Shown here piece after piece: positions 1 to 12,320 of a stretch of DNA of 64,000 nt. Within the stretch, counting starts at the first letter, position 1, and each line of letters begins with the position of its first letter. Origin of the DNA: Pterois miles. Lineage: Eukaryota > Chordata > Actinopteri > Perciformes > Scorpaenidae. The stretch spans positions 657,501-721,500 of the forward strand of contig CAMQGK010000007.1 in assembly GCA_947000775.1 (NCBI GenBank), given 5' to 3'. The notes below the pieces were generated by a model that worked only from the letters and a program-made list of their open reading frames with translations, did not search any database and was not told where the DNA came from. The position numbers were made by a program, and so were the translations under genes.

Positions 1-404
1 TTTAATATCATGTGTTCTAAAACAGAAGCTGAGCATTCTGGAATTTTTATGTAATATGTTCTAAAATAGAAGCTGAACATTCCTGAATTGTAACGTTATA
101 TGTTCTAAAATAGAAGCTGAAAATTCCCTAATTGTAACGTTATATGTTCTAAAACAGAAGCTGAACATTCTGGAATTGTTTCGTTATATGTTCTAAAATA
201 AAAGCTGAACGTTCTGAAATTTTAACGTTGTCTTCTAAAATAGAAGCTTAACATTCCGGAATTGTTACATTATATGTTCTGAAATAGAAGCTGAACGTTC
301 TGGAATTGTTACGTTTTATGTTCTAAAATAGAAGCTGAACATTCTGAAATTTTAACGTTGTCTTCTAAAATAGAAGCTTAACATTCCAGAATTTTAACGT
401 TATA

Positions 405-448
405 TGTTCTAAAATAGAAGCTGAACATTCTGGAATTGTTACGTTATA
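405..448 (+). repeat. Representative satellite monomer (44 bp)
   Basis: This is an intact example of the commonest variant. It carries a 5-bp stem with 3-nt loop (TTCTA at 407-411, AAA, TAGAA at 415-419). A second, alternative inverted pair is TGTTC at 405-409 and GAACA at 423-427. A three-unit GAA/TTC/GAA motif lies at 423-435, and the ACGT-containing end has one CpG. The next monomer begins at 449 with the same TGTTCTAAAATAG. The start base of the monomer is arbitrary, because a tandem repeat has no natural first base; I chose TGTTCT because it is well conserved. Confidence 0.95.
423..435 (+). promoter_or_regulatory. Heat-shock-element-like motif inside the monomer (representative site)
   Basis: GAACATTCTGGAA fits GAAnnTTCnnGAA exactly: GAA 423-425, TTC 428-430, GAA 433-435. 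That is three alternating inverted pentamer cores, the classical binding consensus for trimeric HSF. The same perfect match occurs in monomers with TTCCGGAA, TTCGGGAA, TTCCCGAA and TTCCTGAA, and in GATGAATATTCCGGAA. Other variants lose one unit (TTCCGCAA, TTCCCTAA, TTCTGAAA, or TAACATTCCAGAA). In 1-1000 I counted 13 perfect matches among 23 monomers by eye. The motif match is seen directly; binding or function is inferred and untested. Confidence 0.6.
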
Positions 449-2234
449 TGTTCTAAAATAGAAGATGAATATTCCGGAATTTTAACGTTATGTGTTCTAA
501 AATAGAAGCTGAACATTCCCGAATTTTAATGTCATGTGTTCTAAAACAGAAGCTGAACATTCTGGAATTGTTATGTAATATGTTCTAAAATAGAAGCTGA
601 ACATTCCGGAATTGTAACGTTATATGTTCTAAAATAGAAGCTGAACATTCGGGAATTGTACGTTGTATGTTCTAAAATAGAATCTGAACATTTCGAAATG
701 TTAACGTCGTGTTCTAAAATAGAAGCTGAACATTCTGGAATTGTTACGTTATATGTTCTAAAATAGAAGAAGAATATTCCGGAATTTTAACGTTATGTGT
801 TCCAAAATACAAGCTGAACATTCCGCAGTTTTAATGTCATGTGTTCTAAAATAGAAGCTGAACATTCTGCAATTGTACGATGTATGTTCTAAAATAGAAG
901 CTGAACATTCTGGAATTGTAACGTTATATGTTCTAAAATAGAAGCTGAACATTCCCTAATTGTAACGTTATATGTTCTAAAACAGAAGCTGAACATTCTG
1001 GAATTGTTATGATATATGTTCTAAAATAGAAGCTGAACATTCCGGAATTTTAACGTGATGTGTTCCAAAATAGAAGCTGAACATTCTACAATAGTTTAGT
1101 TATATGTTCTAAAATAAAAGCTGAACGTTCTGAAATTTAAACATTATATGTTCTAAAATAGAAGCTGAACATTCTGAAATTTTAACATTGTCTTCTAAAA
1201 TAGAAGCTTAACGTTCCGGAATTGTTACGTTATAGGTTCTGAAATAGAAGCTGAACATTCTGGAATTGTTACGTTTTATGTTCTAAAATAGAAGCTGAAC
1301 ATTCTGAAATTTTAACGTTGTCTTCTAAAATAGAAGCTTAACATTCCAGAATTTTAACGTTATATGTTCTAAAATAGAAGGTGAACATTCTGGAATTGTA
1401 CATTGTATGTTCTAAAATAGAAGCTGAACATTCTGGAATTGTTACGTTATATGTTCTAAAATAGAAGATGAATATTCCGGAATTTTAACGTTATGTCTTC
1501 TAAAATAGAAGCTGAACATTCTGGAATTGTTACGTTTTATTTTCTAAAATAGAAGCTGAACATTCTGAAATTTTAACGTTGTCTTCTAAAATAGAAGCTT
1601 AACATTCCAGAATTTTAACGTTATATGTTCTAAAATAGAAGTTGAACATTCTGGAATTGTACATTGTATGTTCTAAAATAGAAGCTGAACATTCTGGAAT
1701 TATTACGTTATATGTTCTAAAATAGAAGATGAATATTCCGGAATTTTAACGTTATGTGTTCTAAAATAGAAGCTGAACATTCTGCAATTTTAATGTCATG
1801 TGTTCTAAAATAGAAGCTGAACATTCTGGAATTGTTTCGTTATATGTTCTAAAATAAAAGCTGAACGTTCTGAAATTTTAACGTTGTCTTCTAAAATAGA
1901 AGCTTAACATTCCGGAATTTTTACATTATATGTTCTGAAATAGAAGCTGAACATTCTGGGATTGTTACGTTTTATGTTCTAAAATAGAAGCTGAACATTC
2001 TGAAATTTTAACGTTGTCTTCTAAAATAGAAGCTTAACATTGCAGAATTTTAACGTTATATGTTCTAAAATAGAAGCTGAACATTCTGGAATTGTTACGT
2101 TATATGTTCTAAAATAGAAGATGAATATTCCGGAATTTTAACGTTATGTGTTCTAAAATAGAAGCTGAACATTCCCGAATATTAATGTCATGTGTTCTAA
2201 AACAGAAGCTGAACATTCTGGAATTGTTATGTAA

Positions 2235-2280
2235 TATGTTCTAAAAAACAATATGCACATTTCGAAATGTTAACATCGTG
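2235..2280 (+). repeat. Aberrant monomer with disrupted start, copied at 6024-6069
   Basis: The normal TAAAATAGAAGCTGAAC is replaced by TAAAAAACAATATGCACAT, which destroys the inverted repeat and the first GAA unit. Exactly the same odd monomer is at 6030, offset 3789, so it is inherited through block duplication and is a useful marker for that event. Confidence 0.85.
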
Positions 2281-5200
2281 TTCTAAAACAGAAGCTGAAC
2301 ATTCCGAAATTGTAACGTTTTATGTTCTAAAATAGAAGCTGAACATTTTGAAATGTTAACGTCGTGTTCTAAAATAGAAGCTGAACATTCTGGAATTGTT
2401 ATGTAATATGTTCTAAAATAGAAGCTGAACATTCCGGAATTGTAACGTTATATGTTCTAAAATAGAAGCTGAACATTCGGGAATTGTACGTTGTATGTTC
2501 TAAAATAGAAGATGAATATTCCGGAATTTTAACGTTATGTGTTCTAAAATAGAAGCTGAACATTCCCGAATTTTAATGTCATGTGTTCTAAAACAGAAGC
2601 TGAACATTCTGGAATTGTTATGTAATATGTTCTAAAATAGAAGCTGAACATTCCGGAATTGTAACGTTATATGTTCTAAAATAGAAGCTGAACATTCGGG
2701 AATTGTACGTTGTATGTTCTAAAATAGAATCTGAACATTGCGAAATGTTAACGTCGTGTTCTAAAATAGAAGCTGAACATTCTGGAATTGTTACGTTATA
2801 TGTTCTAAAATAGAAGAAGAATATTCCGGAATTTTAACGTTATGTGTTCCAAAATACAAGCTGAACATTCCGCAGTTTTAATGTCATGTGTTCTAAAATA
2901 GAAGCTGAACATTCTGCAATTGTACGTTGTATGTTCTAAAATAGAAGCTGAACATTCCGGAATTGTAACGTTATATGTTCTAAAATAGAAGCTGAACATT
3001 CCCTAATTGTAACGTTATATGTTCTAAAACAGAAGCTGAACATTCTGGAATTGTTATGATATATGTTCTAAAATAGAAGCTGAACATTCCGGAATTTTAA
3101 CGTGATGTGTTCCAAAATAGAAGCTGAACATTCCGCAATTTTAATGTCATGTGTTCTAAAATAGAAGCTGAACATTCTACAATAGTTTAGTTATATGTTC
3201 TAAAATAAAAGCTGAACGTTCTGAAATTTAAACATTATATGTTCTAAAATAGAAGCTGAACATTCTGAAATTTTAACATTGTCTTCTAAAATAGAAGCTT
3301 AACATTCCGGAATTGTTACGTTATAGGTTCTGAAATAGAAGCTGAACATTCTGGAATTGTTACGTTTTAAGTTCTAAAATAGAAGCTGAACATTCTGAAA
3401 TTTTAACGTTGTCTTCTAAAATAGAAGCTTAACATTCCAGAATTTTAACGTTATATGTTCTAAAATAGAAGGTGAACATTCTGGAATTGTACATTGTATG
3501 TTCTAAAATAGAAGCTGAACATTCTGGAATTGTTACGTTATATGTTCTAAAATAGAAGATGAATATTCCGGAATTTTAACGTTATGTCTTCTAAAATAGA
3601 AGCTTAACATTCCGGAATTGTTACGTTATAGGTTCTGAAATAGAAGCTGAACATTCTGGAATTGTTACGTTTTATTTTCTAAAATAGAAGCTGAACATTC
3701 TGAAATTTTAACGTTGTCTTCTAAAATAGAAGCTTAACATTCCAGAATTTTAACGTTATATGTTCTAAAATAGAAGTTGAACATTCTGGAATTGTACATT
3801 GTATGTTCTAAAATAGAAGCTGAACATTCTGGAATTGTTACGTTATATGTTCTAAAATAGAAGATGAATATTCCGGAATTTTAACGTTATGTGTTCTAAA
3901 ATAGAAGCTGAACATTCCGCAATTTTAATGTCATGTGTTCTAAAATAGAAGCTGAACATTCTGAAATTTTAACGTTGTCTTCTAAAATAGAAGCTTAACA
4001 TTCCGGAATTGTTACGTTACATGTTCTGAAATAGAAGCTGAACATTCTGGAATTGTCATGTTATATGTTCTAAAATAGAAGCTGAACATTCTGAAATTTT
4101 AAAATTGTCCTCTAAAATACAAGCTGAACATTCGGGAATTGTACGTTGTATGTTCTAAAATAGAAGCTGAACATTCTGGAATTGTACGTTGTATGTTCTA
4201 AAATAGAAGCTGAACATTCTGGAATTGTTACGTTATATGTTCTAAAATAGAAGATGAATATTCTGGAATTTTAACGTTGTGTGTTCTAAAATAGAAGCTG
4301 AACATTCCCGAAATTTTATGTCATGTGTTCTAAAACAGAAGCTGAACATTCTGGAATTGTTATGCAATATGTTCTAAAATAGAAGCTGAACATTCCGGAA
4401 TTGTAACGTTATATGTTCTAAAATAGAAGCTGAACATTCGGGAATTGTACGTTGTATGTTCTAAAATAGAATCTGAACATTTCGAAATGTTAACGTCGTG
4501 TTCTAAAATAGAAGCTGAACATTCTGGAATTGTTACATTATATGTTCTAAAATAGAAGAAGAATATTCCGGAATTTTAACGTTATGTGTTCCAAAATACA
4601 AGCTGAACATTCCGCAGTTTTAATGTCATGTGTTCTAAAATAGAAGCTGAACATTCTGCAATTGTACGTTGTATGTTCTAAAATAGAAGCTGAACATTCT
4701 GGAATTGTAACGTTATATGTTCTAAAATAGAAGCTGAACATTCCCTAATTGTAACGTTATATGTTCTAAAACAGAAGCTGAACATTCTGGAATTGTTATG
4801 ATATATGTTCTAAAATAGAAGCTGAACATTCCGGAATTTTAACGTGATGTGTTCCAAAATAGAAGCTGAACATTCTACAATAGTTTAGTTATATGTTCTA
4901 AAATAAAAGCTGAACGTTCTGAAATTTAAACATTATATGTTCTAAAATAGAAGCTGAACATTCTGAAATTTTAACATTGTCTTCTAAAATAGAAGCTTAA
5001 CGTTCCGGAATTGTTACGTTATAGGTTCTGAAATAGAAGCTGAACATTCTGGAATTGTTACGTTTTATGTTCTAAAATAGAAGCTGAACATTCTGAAATT
5101 TTAACGTTGTCTTCTAAAATAGAAGCTTAACATTCCAGAATTTTAACGTTATATGTTCTAAAATAGAAGGTGAACATTCTGGAATTGTACATTGTATGTT

Positions 5201-6623
5201 CTAAAATAGAAGCTGAACATTCTGGAATTGTTACGTTATATGTTCTAAAATAGAAGATGAATATTCCGGAATTTTAACGTTATGTCTTCTAAAATAGAAG
5301 CTGAACATTCTGGAATTGTTACGTTTTATTTTCTAAAATAGAAGCTGAACATTCTGAAATTTTAACGTTGTCTTCTAAAATAGAAGCTTAACATTCCAGA
5401 ATTTTAACGTTATATGTTCTAAAATAGAAGTTGAACATTCTGGAATTGTACATTGTATGTTCTAAAATAGAAGCTGAACATTCTGGAATTATTACGTTAT
5501 ATGTTCTAAAATAGAAGATGAATATTCCGGAATTTTAACGTTATGTGTTCTAAAATAGAAGCTGAACATTCTGCAATTTTAATGTCATGTGTTCTAAAAT
5601 AGAAGCTGAACATTCTGGAATTGTTTCGTTATATGTTCTAAAATAAAAGCTGAACGTTCTGAAATTTTAACGTTGTCTTCTAAAATAGAAGCTTAACATT
5701 CCGGAATTTTTACATTATATGTTCTGAAATAGAAGCTGAACATTCTGGGATTGTTACGTTTTATGTTCTAAAATAGAAGCTGAACATTCTGAAATTTTAA
5801 CGTTGTCTTCTAAAATAGAAGCTTAACATTGCAGAATTTTAACGTTATATGTTCTAAAATAGAAGCTGAACATTCTGGAATTGTTACGTTATATGTTCTA
5901 AAATAGAAGATGAATATTCCGGAATTTTAACGTTATGTGTTCTAAAATAGAAGCTGAACATTCCCGAATTTTAATGTCATGTGTTCTAAAACAGAAGCTG
6001 AACATTCTGGAATTGTTATGTAATATGTTCTAAAAAACAATATGCACATTTCGAAATGTTAACATCGTGTTCTAAAACAGAAGCTGAACATTCCGAAATT
6101 GTAACGTTTTATGTTCTAAAATAGAAGCTGAACATTTTGAAATGTTAACGTCGTGTTCTAAAATAGAAGCTGAACATTCTGGAATTGTTATGTAATATGT
6201 TCTAAAATAGAAGCTGAACATTCCGGAATTGTAACGTTATATGTTCTAAAATAGAAGCTGAACATTCGGGAATTGTACGTTGTATGTTCTAAAATAAGAA
6301 TCTGAACATTTCGAAATGTTAACGTCGTGTTCTAAAATAGAAGCTGAACATTCTGGAATTGTTACATTATATGTTCTAAAATAGAAGAAGAATATTCCGG
6401 AATTTTAACGTTATGTGTTCCAAAATACAAGCTGAACATTCCGCAATTTTAATGTCATGTGTTCTAAAATAGAAGCTGAACATTCCCGAATTTTATTGTC
6501 ATGTGTTCTAAAATAGAAGCTGAACATTCTGCAATTGTTACGTTATATGTTCTAAAACAAAAGCTGAACATTCTGAAATTCTAACGTTATATGCTGTAAA
6601 ATAGAAGCTGAACATTCCGGAAT

Positions 6624-9600
6624 TTTAATATCATGTGTTCTAAAACAGAAGCTGAGCATTCTGGAATTTTTATGTAATATGTTCTAAAATAGAAGCTGAA
6701 CATTCCTGAATTGTAACGTTATATGTTCTAAAATAGAAGCTGAAAATTCCCTAATTGTAACGTTATATGTTCTAAAACAGAAGCTGAACATTCTGGAATT
6801 GTTTCGTTATATATTCTAAAATAAAAGCTGAACGTTCTGAAATTTTAACGTTGTCTTCTAAAATAGAAGCTTAACATTCCGGAATTGTTACATTATATGT
6901 TCTGAAATAGAAGCTGAACATTCTGGAATTGTTACGTTTTATGTTCTAAAATAGAAGCTGAACATTCTGAAATTTTAACGTTGTCTTCTAAAATAGAAGC
7001 TTAACATTCCAGAATTTTAACGTTATATGTTCTAAAATAGAAGCTGAACATTCTGGAATTGTTACGTTATATGTTCTAAAATAGAAGATGAATATTCCTG
7101 AATTTTAACGTTATGTGTTCTAAAATAGAAGCTGAACATTCCCGAATTTTAATGTCATGTGTTCTAAAACAGAAGCTGAACATTCTGGAATTGTTATGTA
7201 ATATGTTCTAAAATAGAAGCTGAACATTCCGGAATTGTAACGTTATATGTTCTAAAATAGAAGCTGAACATTCGGGAATTGTACGTTGTATGTTCTAAAA
7301 TAGAATCTGAACATTGCGAAATGTTAACGTCGTGTTCTAAAATAGAAGCTGAACATTCTGGAATTGTTACGTTATATGTTCTAAAATAGAAGAAGAATAT
7401 TCCGGAATTTTAACGTTATGTGTTCCAAAATACAAGCTGAACATTCCGCAGTTTTAATGTCATGTGTTCTAAAATAGAAGCTGAACATTCTGCAATTGTA
7501 CGTTGTATGTTCTAAAATAGAAGCTGAACATTCCGGAATTGTAACGTTATATGTTCTAAAATAGAAGCTGAACATTCCCTAATTGTAACGTTATATGTTC
7601 TAAAACAGAAGCTGAACATTTTGGAATTGTTATGATATATGTTCTAAAATAGAAGCTGAACATTCCGGAATTTTAACGTGATGTGTTCCAAAATAGAAGC
7701 TGAACATTCCGCAATTTTAATGTCATGTGTTCTAAAATAGAAGCTTAACATTCCGGAATTGTTACGTTATAGGTTCTGAAATAGAAGCTGAACATTCTGG
7801 AATTGTTACGTTTTATTTTCTAAAATAGAAGCTGAACATTCTGAAATTTTAACGTTGTCTTCTAAAATAGAAGCTTAACATTCCAGAATTTTAACGTTAT
7901 ATGTTCTAAAATAGAAGTTGAACATTCTGGAATTGTACATTGTATGTTCTAAAATAGAAGCTGAACATTCTGGAATTGTTACGTTATATGTTCTAAAATA
8001 GAAGATGAATATTCCGGAATTTTAACGTTATGTGTTCTAAAATAGAAGCTGAACATTCCGCAATTTTAATGTCATGTGTTCTAAAATAGAAGCTGAACAT
8101 TCTGAAATTTTAACGTTGTCTTCTAAAATAGAAGCTTAACATTCCGGAATTGTTACGTTACATGTTCTGAAATAGAAGCTGAACATTCTGGAATTGTCAT
8201 GTTATATGTTCTAAAATAGAAGCTGAACATTCTGAAATTTTAAAATTGTCCTCTAAAATACAAGCTGAACATTCGGGAATTGTACGTTGTATGTTCTAAA
8301 ATAGAAGCTGAACATTCTGGAATTGTACGTTGTATGTTCTAAAATAGAAGCTGAACATTCTGGAATTGTTACGTTATATGTTCTAAAATAGAAGATGAAT
8401 ATTCTGGAATTTTAACGTTGTGTGTTCTAAAATAGAAGCTGAACATTCCCGAAATTTTATGTCATGTGTTCTAAAACAGAAGCTGAACATTCTGGAATTG
8501 TTATGCAATATGTTCTAAAATAGAAGCTGAACATTCCGGAATTGTAACGTTATATGTTCTAAAATAGAAGCTGAACATTCCCTAATTGTAACGTTATATG
8601 TTCTAAAATAGAAGCTGAACATTCCGGAATTTTAACTTTATGTGTTCCAAAATAGCAGCTGAACATTCCGCAATTTTAATGTCATGTTTTCTAAAATAGA
8701 AGCTCAACTTTCTGCAATTGTTTCATTATATGTTCTAAAATAGAAGCTGAACATTCTGAAATTTTAATGTTGTCTTCTAAAATAGAAGCTTAACATTCCG
8801 GAATTGTTACGTTATATGTTCTGAAATAGAAGCTGAACATTCTGGAATTGTTACGTTTTATTTTCTAAAATAGAAGCTGAACATTCTGGAATTTTTACGT
8901 TTTATGTTCTAAAATAGAAGCTGAACATTTCAGAATTTTAATGTCATGTGTTCTAAAATAGAATCTGAACATTTTGAAATGTTAACGTCGTGTTCTAAAA
9001 TAGAATCTGAACATTCCCTAATTGTAACGTTATATGTTCTAAAACAGAAGCTGAACATTCTAGAATTGTCATGTTATATGTTCTAAAATAGAAGCTGAAC
9101 ATTCGGGAATTTTAACGTTATGTCTTCCAAAATAGCAGCTGAACATTCCACAATTTTAATGTCATGTGTTCTAAAACAGAAGCTGAACATTGTGGAATTG
9201 TTATGTTATATGTTCTAAAATAGAAGCTGAACATTCCGGAATTTTAACTTTATGTGTTCCAAAATAGAAGCTGAACTTTCCGCAATTTTAATGTCATGTG
9301 TTCTAAAATAGAAGGTGAACATTCTACAATAGTTTCGTTATATGTTCTAAAATAAAAGCTGAACGTTCTGAAATTTAAACATTATATGTTGTAAAATAGA
9401 AGCTGAACATTCTGAAATTTTAACATTGTCTTCTAAAATACAAGCTGAACATTCGGGAATTGTACGTTGTATGTTCTAAAATAGAAGATGAATATTCCGG
9501 AATTTTAACGTTATGTGTTCTAAAATAGAAGCTGAACATTCCCGAATTTTAATGTCATGTGTTCTAAAACAGAAGCTGAACATTCTGGAATTGTTATGTA

Positions 9601-12320
9601 ATATGTTCTAAAATAGAAGCTGAACATTCCCTAATTGTAACGTTATATGTTCTAAAACAGAAGCAGAACATTCTGGAATTGTTATGTTATAAGTTCTAAA
9701 ATAGAAGCTGAACATTCTGGAATTGTTATGTATTATGTTCTTAAATAGAATCTGAACATTTCGAAATGTTAACATCGTGTTCTAAAATAGAAGCTGAACA
9801 TTCTGTAATTGTTACGTTATATGTTCTAAAACAGAAGATGAATATTCCGGAACTTTAACGTTATGTGTTCTAAAATAGAAGGTGAACATTCCTGAATTTT
9901 TATGTCATGTGTTCTAAAACAGAAGCTGATCATTCTGGAATTGTTATGTAATATGTTGTAAAATAGAAGCTGAACATATCAGGAATTGTACGTTGTATAT
10001 TGTAAAATAGAAGTTGAACATTCCGGAATTTTAATGTCATGTGTTCAAAAATGGAAGCTGAACATTCTGGAATTGTATGTTTTATGTTCTAAAATAGAAG
10101 CTGAACATTCCTGAATTTTAATGTCATGTGTTCTAAATAGAATCTGAACATTCCCTAATTGTAACGTTATGTATTCCAAAATAGAAGCTGAACATTCCGC
10201 AATTTTAATGTCATGTGTTCTAAAATAGAAGCTGAACATTCTGCAAATGTTACGTTATATGTTCTAAAACAAAAGCTGAACATTCTGATATTCTAACGTT
10301 ATATGTTGTAAAGTAGAAGCTGAACATTCTGGAATTGTACGTTGTATGTTCTAAAATAGAAGCTGAACAATCTGAAATTTCAACGTTGTCTTCTAAAATA
10401 GAAGCGTAACATTACAGAATTTTAATGTCATATGTTCTATAAGAGAAGCTGAACATTCTGGAATTGTTACGTTATATGTTCTAAAATAGAAGATGAATAT
10501 TCCGGAATTTTTACGTTATGTGTTCTAAAATAGAAGCTGAACATTCCCGAATTTTATTGTCATGTGTTCTAAAATAGAAGCTGAACATTCCCTAATTGTA
10601 ACGTTATATGTTCTAAAACAGAAGCTGAACATTCTGGAATTGTTATGATATATGTTCTAAAATAGAAGCTGAACATTCCGGAATTTTAACGTGATGTGTT
10701 CCAAAATAGAAGCTGAACATTCCGCAATTTTAATGTCATGTGTTCTAAAATAGAAGCTGAACATTCCCGAATTTTATTGTCATGTGTTCTAAAATAGAAG
10801 CTGAACATTCCCTAATTGTAACGTTATAGGTTCTGAAATAGAAGCTGAACATTCTGGAATTGTTACGTTATATGTTCTAAAATAGAAGATGAATATTCCG
10901 GACTTTTAACGTTATGTGTTCTAAAATAGAAGCTTAACATTCCGGAATTGTTACGTTATAGGTTCTGAAATAGAAGCTGAACATTCTGGAATTGTTACGT
11001 TATATGTTCTAAAATAGAAGATGAATATTCCGGAATTTTAACGTTATGTGTTCTAAAATAGAAGCTGAACATTCCGCAATTTTAATGTCATGTGTTCTAA
11101 AATAGAAGCTGAACATTCTGAAATTTTAACGTTGTCTTCTAAAATAGAAGCTTAACATTCCAGAATTTTAACGTTATATGTTCTAAAATAGAAGCTGAAC
11201 ATTCTGGAATTGTTACGTTATATGTTCTAAAATAGAAGATGAATATTCCTGAATTTTAACGTTATGTGTTCTAAAATAGAAGCTGAACATTCCCGAATTT
11301 TAATGTCATGTGTTCTAAAACAGAAGCTGAACATTCTGGAATTGTTATGTAATATGTTCTAAAATAGAAGCTGAACATTCCGGAATTGTAACGTTATATG
11401 TTCTAAAATAGAAGCTGAACATTCGGGAATTGTACGTTGTATGTTCTAAAATAGAATCTGAACATTGCGAAATGTTAACGTCGTGTTCTAAAATAGAAGC
11501 TGAACATTCTGGAATTGTTACGTTATATGTTCTAAAATAGAAGAAGAATATTCCGGAATTTTAACGTTATGTGTTCCAAAATACAAGCTGAACATTCCGC
11601 AGTTTTAATGTCATGTGTTCTAAAATAGAAGCTGAACATTCTGCAATTGTACGTTGTATGTTCTAAAATAGAAGCTGAACATTCCGGAATTGTAACGTTA
11701 TATGTTCTAAAATAGAAGCTGAACATTCCCTAATTGTAACGTTATATGTTCTAAAACAGAAGCTGAACATTTTGGAATTGTTATGATATATGTTCTAAAA
11801 TAGAAGCTGAACATTCCGGAATTTTAACGTGATGTGTTCCAAAATAGAAGCTGAACATTCCGCAATTTTAATGTCATGTGTTCTAAAATAGAAGCTGAAC
11901 ATTCTACAATAGTTTAGTTATATGTTCTAAAATAAAAGCTGAACGTTCTGAAATTTAAACATTATATGTTCTAAAATAGAAGCTGAACATTCTGAAATTT
12001 TAACATTGTCTTCTAAAATAGAAGCTTAACATTCCGGAATTGTTACGTTATAGGTTCTGAAATAGAAGCTGAACATTCTGGAATTGTTACGTTTTATGTT
12101 CTAAAATAGAAGCTGAACATTCTGAAATTTTAACGTTGTCTTCTAAAATAGAAGCTTAACATTCCAGAATTTTAACGTTATATGTTCTAAAATAGAAGGT
12201 GAACATTCTGGAATTGTACATTGTATGTTCTAAAATAGAAGCTGAACATTCTGGAATTGTTACGTTATATGTTCTAAAATAGAAGATGAATATTCCGGAA
12301 TTTTAACGTTATGTCTTCTA
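6624..12320 (+). repeat. Second left higher-order unit
   Basis: 6624-7708 repeats 1-1085. About 7735-10995 is then the first copy of a 4586-bp-offset duplication whose second copy lies at 12321-15581. About 11150-11885 repeats 7000-7735 (offset 4151). About 11250-13130 also matches 2520-4400 at offset 8727; the rare TATGCAATA ending at 4361 and 13088 marks it. Relative to 11885-12320, the junction near 7735 lacks about 435 bp, close to ten monomers. All of it is satellite. Confidence 0.8.

Larger units (their letters stand above)
1..6623 (+). repeat. Left higher-order mosaic, unit with 6623-bp offset
   Basis: The sequence at 1-1085 recurs at 6624-7708, including the rare GAGCATTCTGG variant at both starts, so the offset is 6623 bp. 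Inside, about 400-2500 recurs at about 4190-6290 (offset 3789 bp). A shared odd monomer at 2241 and 6030 ties these two together. A third related stretch near 2528-3132 matches 481-1085 at offset 2047. The copies differ by scattered substitutions and by whole monomers, for example one extra monomer near 3132-3175 compared with 1085. Nothing other than satellite is present. Confidence 0.85.

Noticed and set aside
423..435. STAT site (TTCnnnGAA)
   Set aside because: The TTC and GAA in the monomer are separated by two bases, not three or four, which fits HSF and not STAT.
405..448. Steroid receptor element from TGTTCT half-sites
   Set aside because: A TGTTCT half-site is in most monomers, but no AGAACA lies three bases upstream of it, so the palindromic full site is missing. 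The CAGAACATTCTGG variant matches only one half.
640..680. CENP-B box in TTCGGGAATTGTACG monomers
   Set aside because: TTCG is present but the A at the ninth position and the CGGG at the end of the 17-bp consensus are absent. No variant I read fits.
758..952. Minus-strand 64-residue open frame, recurring at 2805, 4547, 7381 and 11532
   Set aside because: It is a reading of four or five satellite monomers. Three 44-bp monomers are 132 bp, so a frame can stay open briefly. No start context, no conserved protein, and stops appear as soon as monomer length varies.
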